Source: Apricaphanius iberus
Lineage: Eukaryota; Chordata; Actinopteri; Cyprinodontiformes; Aphaniidae
DNA: 64,000 bases
NCBI GenBank assembly: GCA_028564705.1
Contig: JAPXFQ010000379.1
Coordinates: forward strand, 278,168-342,167
Reading direction: 5' to 3'
The notes under the pieces are model-generated. The model was not told the origin of the DNA, did not search any database, and saw only the letters and a list, made by a program, of their open reading frames with translations. The translations under genes and the position numbers were made by a program. Shown here one piece after another: positions 11,061 through 20,745 of this stretch. Every line of letters starts with the position of its first letter. The first letter of the stretch is position 1.

Positions 11061-11443
11061 GTGGGGCTACCACAGATTTTGAGTGCTTTATTTGATGTGG
11101 TTCTGTTCTATTACTTTTCTTATGTGTCTGGTGAGGATGTTGGAAGCCCAGTGTTGTAGGGTTCTGATAACGTCTACATCCTTCTACATATATTACATTT
11201 TGATTCAGCTCATATGTTCTGCTCAGACAGTCAGTTAGCAATCCTGCTCCTACCTGATTGTCCCCCTCCCCCATTTTATGTCAAGGTGTTTTGCGTGAAG
11301 TGGCTCTGCATATCCCCCCTCCTGTGGTGTCCCAGTGATTGCCCCGTTTACATAACAAAAGGAGGGTTCACAGGGGGCCATCCAGCCTTTCGGCTTACCT
11401 GTGGGCTTTATAGGTAGAGCAAAAAATCCTGGGTCTTCTAGTG
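11061..11443 (-). repeat. Right terminal inverted repeat of the piggyBac element
   Basis: This is the inverted partner of 7958-8345. It ends in TTCTAGTG next to the TTAA at 11444-11447. Open frames over it mirror those over the left repeat and are not genes. Confidence 0.9.
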
Positions 11444-11484
11444 TTAATAGAATCCATTAAAAGTTATATAAACACACCGCAAAG

Positions 11485-12980
11485 ATGGGAAACCATGTTT
11501 CTATCGACAAATTAGAGGGAGATTCAAAGTATATGCATAAAAAGGACCCCAAAAATCTTCAGTTTCTGACAAAATGGCGCAAAAAATATAAAGTAGATGG
11601 GAAATTAAAAGGAAATCAGTGGAAGGATTTAGTATGTATTCTTCAGGCAAAAGCAATTCTCGCTAAGGGGAAAAAGAAGGAACGGAAACAAACAGAGTTG
11701 AGAATCGCCCGTCTGTGGGCTAATGAAACAGAGCAGAGGACACAGAATTTAAAGATAAAAAAGCACAGAGACTCTAACAATGGGGCTTTTGTTATGTGTC
11801 CTCCTCCTTATGCAACCCAGACAGAACCCCCTGCAGTTGTTGGAGATTCTTATGCGGCCTCAACAACACCCCCAAGACACCTACATCCTCCTGTCCCAAG
11901 AGACCAATTTGCAATTTAAGAAAAAGCACATGGTACCTCAATAAAACAAAGGCTTAGAATTACAAAGAAGGATAAGTCTGGTGAGAGTGAACCAGAGGAC
12001 TCAATAGATGTTAATCCTATGGTCGAAGTACCATCTGCCGATGGCACTCCAAGATATGTTTTTAGACCATGGTCACTTAAAGATGTTAAAGAGGTTGTAG
12101 AACAAATCACTAGCCATAAGGAGGATCCAGAAAAATGGACAGACGATATGGTTGATGTGGTCAAATCCTACCGGTTAAACGATCAAGAATTAGGACAAGC
12201 TATGGCTGCAGCGTTGGGAAAAGACTGGCACCGTGTAGCAGGAAATTACACAGGAAGAGATGAGGCCGGAGTTGTGTTGCAATTTCAGAATGATTTCCAG
12301 GGAACATTAAAGGAACAATTCGATGCAGTAGTAAATCAAGTTTACTCACACAGTTCACACAGTTTAAAAAGAAACCAGATTATGGGCATACAGCCTCCAT
12401 AAAACAGAAGCCTGGGGAAACTGTAGATGATTTTAGATTCAGATACCAAAAAGATCACGATATCCACAGTGGCCTTACTAAAGACACTGATGATGATAGC
12501 CCATATATGCGACATTTATGTAATGGCTTGCTACATAGTTTCCACCCCACTGTCACTAATTGGATCAAAAATCACCTTCTGACCTGGGAAACATGCAACC
12601 TTACCACCCTTATGGCCAATGCATGTTTTGCAGAAGGTGTCATGGAAAGAAAGGGGAGGAAGCCAAAACCCCCAGACTCAGACAAACAGGTATTTCACAG
12701 CCAGGTAGAAGACCATGAGGGGGAAGTTTATTATCAAAGTGACAACTACAACAGAGGGAGAGGGTTTAGACCACGAAGGAATATACATAATCACACACCC
12801 CAGGCTTCATGGAGACATCAAGCTGGTCACCCTGCCCACACGTGTTGGACCTGTGGAGAAGTAGGCCACATTTCACACGAATTTAGCAGAGGCAGAAGCC
12901 GAGGAAGGGCCAGAGGGGGAGGTCAGATCCATACACAGGGTCCAACTGCTCCAGAACACTCGCCATTCACACAGCAATGA
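11485..12980 (+). pseudogene. Endogenous retrovirus gag remnant
   Basis: The frame starts ATGGGAAACC, giving MGNHVSI, which fits an N-myristoylation signal (G at 2, S at 6). A basic matrix-like region follows, then a PPPY late-domain motif near 11800. A TAA at 11917 interrupts the frame, which then continues in register to about 12400 through a capsid-like segment. A frameshift near 12370 moves it to the frame of 12507-12980. The nucleocapsid part has CWTCGEVGHISH, a CCHC knuckle whose last Cys appears lost, then an Arg/Gly-rich tail. The order matrix-PPPY-capsid-single knuckle is like gamma/epsilon-type retroviruses. The breaks make it non-functional. Confidence 0.8.
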
Positions 12981-13059
12981 CTAGATACTTTTGCCGCCTC
13001 TAATGAGGTGTTGGATTGCTGTGGCGCCTGGGAATTGCTTAATGTTCTGAAAGACTTAA

Positions 13060-13205
13060 AATTAATGAACAAATGGTAGAGCTCCTTTGTGACACCGGAG
13101 CTTGCAGAACGGTGATCTCCGCTGGCGTTAATCTGCCAGAATCTAAAAAAAGCATTTTAGTAAAATCAACAGATGGAAATGAAGGATACTTTAACTTGAT
13201 CAGCT
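13060..13205 (+). pseudogene. Endogenous retrovirus protease remnant
   Basis: A short frame contains VELLCDTGACRTVIS, the DTGA active-site loop of a retroviral aspartic protease, and stops about 40 residues later. The downstream flap region and almost all of the reverse transcriptase are missing before RNase H begins near 13410. A large pol deletion is therefore likely. I could find no YxDD motif in this provirus. Confidence 0.7.
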
Positions 13206-13297
13206 GAAACAGAACAAGCTTTTACCCCAATAAAACAGGACATCCATTCTAGCACTGCTTTAGTACTACCAGATTACTCCAAAATATTCACTCAACA

Positions 13298-14855
13298 GTG
13301 GACTGCAAAAATGGTTTTATGACCTCAGTTTTGCTGCAAAAACACGGAGAACCACATAATTGTGTAGAAGCTACAGAAAAATTACAACTACCTAGGCCTG
13401 ATCTTAAAAAGGTCCCACTACAAACAGGACTAGAATGGTTTGTAGATGGCTCAAGCTCTAAAACTACAACTGGCTCTACTCAAACAGGCTATTCTATTGT
13501 ACAACTTCCTGATGTGATCATAGAAGCTAAATCATTACCACAACTTCTTTCCGCTCAGGCCGCAGAAATACTAGCTTTGACAAGAGCATGTCAACTTGCT
13601 ATTGCAATTTGTAAATGTCAAGCACATACCACAGGAAAAGACACAGTTTCCTGTGGCAATAGATTAGCCGATGAAATAGCAAAAACAGCTGCACAAGGCA
13701 GTTTCGGCTCCTCTGATGCTTATACACAGACCATAGAACAGGATTTTATAGATCAGACTGTTTTGAAAGACATGCAAACACACGCTCCCATTTCTTAAAA
13801 TTAACTATGGAAGACAAAAGGTGCCACTTTATCTGAAAATGGACTCTATGTTGTAAATAATAAACCCATCCTGCCCAAATCATTGATCAAAGCTGCTGCA
13901 ATTTTGACACATGGCCCGTGCCACGTGTCAACAGGGGGGATGAAACACCTAATACAACAAAATTTTACAACATACAATCTTGAAACCTATTTAAAATATT
14001 TTTGTAGGTACTGTAAAATATGTGTAAAACACAATCCTCAAGGGAACATGAGACCTAAAAGAGGACAGTTTCCTCAACCAGCTTATCCATTTCCGACAAT
14101 CCACATGGATTTTATAGAACTAACACAAAGTGGTTCTCATTGATGCATTTTCCAAGTGGGTAGAAATTATTCCAACTGCTAAAAATGATGCCTTAACAGT
14201 AGCGAAAGCTCTATGCAAAACAGTCATAGCTAATCATGGCATACCACAGACAATCTACTCAGATAATGGCCCACATTTTGTTAATGAAGTAATCCAAAAC
14301 ATGGCTGCTCATTTAGACATCAAATTAAAAAATCACTGTGCCTATCATCCTCAAAGGGCCGGATTGGTTGAATGAAACAACGCAACAATCAAAAGCAGAC
14401 TTAGGAAATGTATTGAAGAAACTAAAAGACCATGGCCAGAATGCCTAGATTTAGTTAAACGATACATGAGAATAACTCCAACAAAGCAAGGCCTGACTCC
14501 TTTTGAAATCATTTATGGAAGGCCTTATAGACTACCCCTGGTTGAACCAGATTTACAAAAAGAGGATGAAGAACTCACTTTAGCTGACTACATGAAAAGA
14601 ACCATTTAAGCTAAAGAAGTACAAAGTACACATAGTCTGCCTCTCTCTCCTTCTGTGTTACAGAACCCTGAGAAGCCCATAACGCCTGGAGATTGGGTCT
14701 TCATAAAAGTTATTAAAAGAAAAAACTGGACCAGCCCAAAGTGGGAGGAACCCTTTCAAGTTTTGCTGGCCACTCCCACTGCCGTGAAGATTGCTGAGAG
14801 ACCTTCCTGGATTCACCTTACCCATTGCAAGTTGCAGAGACAACTGGATCAATAG
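13298..14855 (+). pseudogene. Endogenous retrovirus RNase H and integrase remnant
   Basis: RNase H begins with WFVDGSS near 13430, continues with AQAAEILALTRAC, then jumps to NRLADEIAK near 13660, so its middle is deleted. Integrase follows. A zinc-binding HHCC region lies at about 13910-14040 (HGPCHVSTGG and CRYCKIC). The catalytic-core aspartates are in HMDFIEL (14103) and YSDNGPHF (14260). Around 14370 GLVE is followed directly by a TGA, consistent with CpG decay of an Arg codon. A frameshift sits near 14130. A C-terminal domain at 14655-14855 ([23 protein letters not shown]) resembles the GPY/F type of gamma-like retroviruses. Confidence 0.8.
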
Positions 14856-15007
14856 ACGTGTGACAGGAGGAAGTCTGGGCTTCAAAGGCCAGAAATTCCA
14901 CTAGGGGTTCTGATCTCAAACCCAGCAGAAAAGCAGTCCTGTCACCTAGTGTTCAAACTCTCTGAAAAGGGAGGCTATTCATCCAGTTGTTTTTCTCTGC
15001 CACCACC

Positions 15008-15480
15008 ATGAAGATTATTAAATTATTTTGCTGACACTGCTCAGCCTAGCAGTGTTATGGCTTCTGATAAGTTCAGACACCAACCCATCACGTGACAAAA
15101 GATTTGTAATTGACACCCATCATGCCTTCAAGAACACCTGGAATCAGGTGGCTAACTTAACTGCTAAACGTTTAGGTTTTAATGCTAGTTGTTATGTCTG
15201 CTCCTGGATCCCCCGTCACTCAGAAGAAGTGTCATCGATGACTGCTGTCCCAACCACCTTAAATAATACCATATGCCTGCTATACAAATTAACTATAACA
15301 ACTGTTGGAACTGACTGTTCCACCTTACCTCACTGCTGCACTGCTGAGCACAAAAGTACATGGTCCCAGCCTGGTGACTTTTCCAAGAAAACAAATGCTT
15401 CAGTTGCCAAAGCCTATGTTACCACTCAGAGGCTGGACCCATCCTGTCTCCCTCTGCAGCAGCTCTGGCTTCAGGCAGTG
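15008..15480 (+). pseudogene. Endogenous retrovirus env remnant, 3'-truncated
   Basis: An ATG at 15008 begins a short frame with a one-base break. From 15028 the other frame gives a hydrophobic leader (LTLLSLAVLWLLIS), as expected of an envelope signal peptide. About 140 residues follow with many Cys and N-glycosylation sequons (NLT, NAS, NNT, NAS). Sequence related to TTAA-element copies starts near 15467, and no transmembrane subunit, polypurine tract or 3' LTR is visible. Placement after integrase supports the env call, though similarity of the surface domain itself is not recognised. Confidence 0.65.
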
Positions 15481-15842
15481 CAGAATCAGCGTTCTGAGCC
15501 AATGGCTCAAAATGATACGGTGTTTTGCGCTCCATAATGCCTCCCTTTACCTCTGGTGGACGGCAAAGAAGAGAGATCATGATTTCTCCCTTTACTGGAT
15601 GTAAAGAGAGGCTTTATGGAGCTCAGCAGCCCCACGCCATATTAGTTCGAGTTGGCTCAGCCATGACTGTCCTCCTTACCACACCCCCGCGTCCCCCCTT
15701 CTCCACTCATGCTCCACACTTGGACTTCCCCCCCTGTCTTTTGGCCCTGCCCTGGTAGAATCTTTCAAATGTTGCATGGGGGTGGGATGGTGCTTTTTTA
15801 TGGGATTCAGTTACTCTGTAAGGTGGGCAAAAACCTCTCAGC
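15467..15842. mobile_element. TTAA-target element, truncated copy 3
   Basis: The sequence matches the 34.5-34.84 kb copy in the same orientation, from GGCTTCAGGCAGTGC to GGGATTCAGTTACTCTGTAA. The final TTAA has mutated to GTAA. It abuts env on the left and a hAT transposase remnant on the right. The 34-kb copy has the same hAT neighbour. Confidence 0.75.
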
Positions 15843-16175
15843 TTCAGCTGCTGTCACTTGAGTGGTTATGAAAATGTGCAAAAGCACCACAGTCTCAGAG
15901 AAGATTTTCTGGAGGTTGTAGCTCTGTAGAACCTGGTACAGAACCAGTGGACCATAGCAGCCCCTGAAGTCTGGACTTTCATAGATGAGAGAAAGTTAAT
16001 TCCTAAGCTTCTCCATCTGTAGCATGGGATGTGCCCTGACGGTGGTATTCAGGGCCTCTTCAGGGAATGTTTGCTGGTGCTGGTCAAACAACCCTCCCTC
16101 AAGCAGCACAACACTCAGAATGTGGCTGGTGAAAGAAAACCTGTCCCTGGCATGGCCCAGGATTGTGTCACAGAT
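15843..16175 (-). pseudogene. hAT transposase C-terminal exon (ZMYM1-like), broken
   Basis: On the minus strand an acceptor TTTTAACAG precedes an exon beginning ICDTILGHARDRFSFTSH. It continues FPEEALNTTV, SLIYESPDFRGC and SETVVLLHIF, and ends TTQVTAAEAERFLPTL. This is the C-terminal dimerisation region of the ZMYM1-like or TTF-type hAT transposases common in fish. A TAA interrupts it after EKLRN. It ends exactly where the TTAA element starts, within the conserved STLK stretch of the family. The related N-terminal and central parts occur as separate remnants at 28.5 kb and 40-42 kb. Confidence 0.75.
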
Positions 16176-16439
16176 CTGTTAAAATTATAAAAACAGATCA
16201 TCAGTAAAACACAATGGTAGAGAAAATTCTACTGGTGTTGGCAAGAATGTGGCCATGATCTACTGCATCTACAGTCTCAAAGTTACAAAGTATTCATTTT
16301 TTTGCGTGCACAGCTCACCAAGGTCTGGCTGTCTAACCAATGAGAGCTGATTACATTCAAAGAACAGCTGTAATTGGTTTAACTTAGTTTTACTTTGTTT
16401 GCAGTGTGCTCAGGGACCAGGAGGGTCACGCAATTGCTA

Positions 16440-16500
16440 AATAGAGAAGGTAAACCATTTCATTTCAATTCCCTTTTATTTATACAGCTCCAGAGAATAC
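16440..16500. mobile_element. Possible scrap of L2-type tail
   Basis: CATTTCATTTCAATTCCC followed by TTTTATTTATACAGCTCC resembles the reverse complement of the L2-type 3' end at 42.24 kb. The match is short. Confidence 0.35.
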
Positions 16501-16659
16501 CACTACCTGTCAAAACACCCCTTGCGATGTCATATCCCCACCCACCTGTCAAAATATGTCCTGCCCTTCTGGTTTCAGTTACATACCTGCTCTTCCGGTT
16601 CCGGTCAAAGCTCTTCCGGTTCCGGTCCAAGCGAGGGCACGCAGTGCCCTCTAGGATCC

Positions 16660-16993
16660 AATGTGTACCACTGTATTGTGATGCATAAACAGCTCCATGT
16701 AGTGGTACATAATATGATATTACACCTCAATTGTATAAACAACTCCCCCTAGTGGTTACAGAGATAGAATTCTACCTTAATTGTATCAATAGCTCCCTCT
16801 ATTGGTCCAATTAGTGGTATTACACATTATTTTATAAATGACACCCCTAGTGGTTCGGAGTTAACATTACACTCTGTTGTATAAATGGTTCCCTCTAGTG
16901 GTTTGATAAATAGTATTACACCCAATTGTATAAATAGCTCTCTCTAGTGGTTAGAAAGATAGTATTACACCTGAATCTAAAAATAGCTCCCTC
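16660..16993. repeat. Degenerate ~57-bp minisatellite, left half
   Basis: About six diverged units share AGCTCCCTCTAGTGGTT, then a GATAGTATTACACC-like part and AATTGTATAAATA. The same array resumes at 19773 and ends near 20040. The split is caused by the LINE at 16994-19772, whose target duplication falls in the shared AGCTCCCTC of the unit. Confidence 0.8.
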
Positions 16994-19772
16994 GGGGTGC
17001 TGAGGTGGGGGCCTCTGGCCGGTGTTGGTCAGCCTCCACGGTGACTGACCGGTTGGTGGGGTGTGGGCTGGTGGGTGGAGGTGCTGGGTTCTGTTGCCTC
17101 CCGGCCATCGGGCGGTAGTAGCAAGGCTGGAGGATGTCGGCCTGGGGGTTGGCCGCCCGGGACTTCGGTCTGCTCACGGGCCTGGCGCGACATGTCCGGG
17201 GTACCCGAGTCGGTGGTGCGCCGGGTTCCGGCCTCGGCGCGGGGGCCCTCGGACGCTGGCGGTGCCTGGGGCGTCTCTTATTGGCGGGGAGGCTTTTTAC
17301 CATCTAGCACAGGCGCTCTTTTTAACGGGGTGCGCTTGGGACGGGAGGGGGGAGGGCGTTGAGGGGGAGGGGGGGCTAAACTCAACCTGGGTGTCTAGTG
17401 ACATGTGTTTTGTTAGCAGTGTGAATGTTGGGAAGGATTTAGGTATGCCCCTGGCATGGGGGCTGGTGGATTGCCGGGGCCCCCATGGGGCTCGGGGGTG
17501 CCGCTGCCGTGGGCCCCGACTTGACGTGCTGGGGCCTCCCACCCCTGGTGGATCGGGCCGAACGGGGGTGCCTATTGGAGTCAGCAGGGGAGCTGGCTCC
17601 CTGGGGTTGGCAATGGTCACCCCAGTTATTTTCTCCCCATCCCCATGCCTCTGTCCACCTGCTCCTTCATTCTACCATTCACAAGGCCTTGGGACGTGGG
17701 CACGTCACTGGGGTGCGGGATGGAGCTTCCGTCTTCGCTACCCGGTGGCGGCCTGGGTCCCGATTTTATTGAGCAACTTAGACACTTACACTTGCAACAT
17801 TTACATGGAACGCACATGTAGGGACCTGGCGGTGTGGCGCATTGGCGCTGGGGGCGGGACCCCTCATGGGGGGCCCCCTATAGGGGCCCGTTGTGGGGGC
17901 CTCGCCTGTGGTGCCGGCACCCACTGTTTAAACGCATCTAGACACTGAGGGCCCGGGGGGGGAGATGGGGGTACCCGGCAGTATTCCCATGTCCCACCCC
18001 TCTGTTTTAAGTGCACATTAGAACAACACGCAACAACACCACATTGAGCGGGGGGAGAGAGGCTGGGGGGTCTTTCCACACCCCTGTTCGTTGGACCATC
18101 AGGGGTCGGAGCCCGGATAGAACATCAGGCCGTCTGGTCGGGGTCCTGGGCTGGTGGGCTGCTCTTGCCGGTGTGGGGGCCTTGGCGGTCTGCTTGTCCC
18201 CGTCCTGGTGGGCAAAGGGGTCTGTCTCCTGGGTGCAGGGGCAGGGTTCTCTATTGGGGCGTCTGTCCCTGGGCCTGGGAGTATGAGGTATAGTGTATGT
18301 ATGGGGGGTATGAATGAGTGTACAGCGTCCTTTTTTCGGATGTCCTGTATTTGTAAGAATGTGTACGCATGAGAGGAAGCTGTTTCGGGCCGACGTCCTC
18401 CTTGGATTGACTGGGGCACCTCTTATGGGGGTGCCGGGGTTGTAGAATAGGTTGGTGCCGTCCTGTGGATCGGTGGGGACCGTGCCTGGCGCCCAGGCCT
18501 CCTGCCGGTTCCAGGACTTCTGCTGGCTGGTGTGTTCACCTGGTGGGGCTGTCCGGCATTGGCTGGGCCCCTGATCTTGGCGCCCTACGTGGGGCGGGAT
18601 CTGGACCCGGGAGCTGGAAGATCTGGATGTCCAGGTGCCGGCTGGGCGCGGCCTGGGGAGGGCGTACATCCGCTGTGGCTCTTGCTGTGGCTCCCTGGCG
18701 TGTGGGTGTGTGGGGGCGGGCCGGGTTGTTGGTGGTGGGTATTGGTCCGGGGTGGCGGCGGCGTGTGTTGTCCGTCGGTTGGCTGCAGATCCCCTTTGCC
18801 TGCGGCGGCGGCGGGGGGCCCTTGTCGGCTGGTCCCTGGTTGGGGCCCGGCTGGGTGGTGGGGTGCCCCTGGTCCCCGTGGCCTCCGGGTGCTGTTCCGG
18901 GCCCGCCCTGGCATAGCCTGTTTCAGGCAGAGCCCGTGGGCTCGTCCCTGCGATCTCTCGGGCCCCAGCATTGCGGCTGGTGGGTGTTCCCCTGGGGCTT
19001 CCATCTGTTCCTCTCTTGGTGGGTGATCGACCCTGCGCTGATCCGCCTGTGGCCTCTGTACTCTGTGGGACCCTGGATGCATACATCTCTTGCCTCCTCC
19101 ATGTCTGTGTCGATTCCTGTAGGACGGATTGACGGTTCCTTACACCAGCTATCAATCACTTGCATGGGGAAACCTTATTCAGACCTGCATGCTCGCACAC
19201 ACATAGGTGTGGGGACATTGGTGTTGACGGACATATCTTAAGCTGAGGTTATCATCATTAGTTAGTTGTTCACAGGAGCTTACCAGAAACATTTGTATTA
19301 TGTTCATTAATCCATGCTTGTGTGTAGTGAATGTGTAATTCTTAGTTTATTCTACTAGATCCGAACTATTGGTTTGGTTCTGTACAGTTTGTTGTTTTTG
19401 TTTTGTATTACTGTTTCTCTGCCGTCCGGCAGAGGTGGAGGACTGGGATGTTTTCTTGTGTTCTTTGTTTGCCTCCCTGTCTTGTGTCGTCGGTTCGCGC
19501 CTCTGCTGGTCCGGTTTCCTTTCTTCACCTTCTTCCTTTCTCCCTTCTTGTCTCAGTTTAGTGTCCATGACTACAGGAAATTGAACCCGCAGTAATCCCT
19601 AATAAAGATTTTTCATACATATACATCAAGTGGCGTACTACAGCGAAGCTGTAATACTCTGCTTGGGAAAGTAAAACTGTTGGGCTTGTACTTGGTACTC
19701 AGACACCAATTCTGAGTAGCATACTGCTAGACAGGACACGTAAAAAAAAATAAAAAAATAATAAAATAAAAC
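16994..19772 (+). mobile_element. 5'-truncated L1-type LINE (3' region only)
   Basis: This 2779-bp insertion matches, in the opposite orientation, the 3' region of the nearly full-length LINE at 46772-54961. It begins about 560 bp past that LINE's ORF2 stop. It ends with AATAAAGATTTTTCATACAT (19599-19618), ~120 bp of shared terminal sequence and an A-rich tail (19741-19772). AGCTCCCTC flanks it at 16985-16993 and 19773-19781. The body is strongly GC-rich to about 19170. It lacks ~240 bp present in the other copy (where that has about 47870-48110) and contains ~290 bp (about 18630-18940) that the other copy lacks. Long open frames on both strands reflect base composition. Confidence 0.88.
19696..19718 (+). 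promoter_or_regulatory. Terminal 3' hairpin of the LINE RNA
   Basis: TACTCAGA - CACCAAT - TCTGAGTA is a perfect 8-bp stem with a 7-nt loop, about 20 nt before the A-rich tail. The same hairpin is kept in the second copy (46837-46859 on the minus strand). In several LINE families a 3' stem-loop is bound by the reverse transcriptase. That role is inferred here. Confidence 0.6.
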
Positions 19773-20040
19773 AGCTCCCTCTACTGGTCCAAATGTTGGT
19801 ATTACACTTCAAAGTGTAGATCCCTCCCCCGGTGGTTCAGAGTTAACATCACATTCCAATTGCATCAATAGCTACGTCTACTGGTCCCAAAAATAGTATT
19901 ACACCCAATCGAATAAATGGCTCCCTCTAGTGTTCCCAAAAAAGGAATTAGACCTTAAAATGTAGATAGCTCCCCTAGTGGTTCAAAATTAGCAATACAG
20001 CCTAATGTATAAATAGTTCCCCCTATGCGTTGAATATATC
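19773..20040. repeat. Degenerate ~57-bp minisatellite, right half
   Basis: This continues the array at 16660-16993, with units containing AGCTCCCTCTACTGGTCC and GTATTACAC. It decays near 20040. Confidence 0.8.
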
Positions 20041-20049
20041 CCCACCATG

Positions 20050-20745
20050 TCAGCAGAACATGCCAGAACAAGTCCCTTTAATAGTCTAGCTTGTGTCTAG
20101 GCCTCTTGTATACCTTGGGTTTGTCTAAACAAGGCTCCTCTAGCATGTTAATTTATTTTAAACATCTAAAAGTTGCTTTTTTAGCTCTCTGACTTTAAAT
20201 TATAACCACATTAGCTTCAGCAGGTTACAATTTTTCCAGTCAATTCCACCATGATAAATTAAACCTGTAAGAGCAGTGAAAAAGAGATATAACTCACCCA
20301 CAGCTAGGTTGAATCAGATGCTCATCCTTTTAGTGTTAAAAATGCACTGCTACTACTGTTGATATCTTAAAGTTAAACTAACTATGTATCCTTTTAACGG
20401 TGTTTTAAACATCAAGCACACGTTCCTTCTCCACACTGGCGTTTTCCGTTGCTGCTGTAGTTTACGACAGCTGATTTACCTCGTTTTGTCGCGCCGTGCT
20501 TTTCAAAATAAAAGCATTACTTGTCTAGCTATAGAATAACCATTCTAGACCAAATTACAATAAAAAAATAATACAGTCATTTACACTCCCACCAAATCAT
20601 TATAGCTCAAATGGGAACTAGATTGAGTGATAATGATTTCTTACTGAAGAAATGACCCTGTAAACATTGACCTTTAAACATTACACTGTATGAGAACAAG
20701 CACATAGTTTACATAAAAGAATAACTACTTTCTTAAGTTTAAGGT
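20050..20745. other. AT-rich interval, nothing recognised
   Basis: No domain-bearing frame is visible. It may hold the LTR of the BEL/Pao element that follows on the minus strand, but I could not match two LTR copies. Confidence 0.35.

Larger units (their letters stand above)
7958..11443 (-). mobile_element. piggyBac transposon, apparently complete
   Basis: The 3486-bp element is flanked by TTAA at 7954-7957 and 11444-11447. Both ends start CACTAGAA. Long inverted repeats of about 385 bp run from 7958 to about 8345 and from about 11061 to 11443. They are nearly identical over most of their length but differ in roughly the outer 40 bp beyond CACTAGAA. Between them, on the minus strand, is a two-exon transposase gene with all key residues. 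The element lies in the leader of the endogenous retrovirus, so it is younger than the provirus. Intactness of the gene and of the target duplication suggests fairly recent insertion. Confidence 0.9.

Noticed and set aside
15305..15604. Alternative frame overlapping env
   Set aside because: It runs out of frame across env and into the TTAA element, with no domain.
17061..17948. 295-codon open frame in the GC-rich LINE tail (also 48509-49348 in the other copy)
   Set aside because: Long overlapping open frames occur on both strands throughout the GC-rich block, with biased composition and no domain. Similarity between the copies is explained by shared LINE DNA.
18007..19155. 382-codon antisense frame rich in Pro, Arg and Thr
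   Set aside because: It is antisense to the LINE, low in complexity, and disrupted in the 47-kb copy by the reciprocal deletions.
16660..20040. CRISPR-like array of ~57-bp units
   Set aside because: The units are diverged with no constant repeat and variable spacer pattern, and the genome is eukaryotic. It is a minisatellite.
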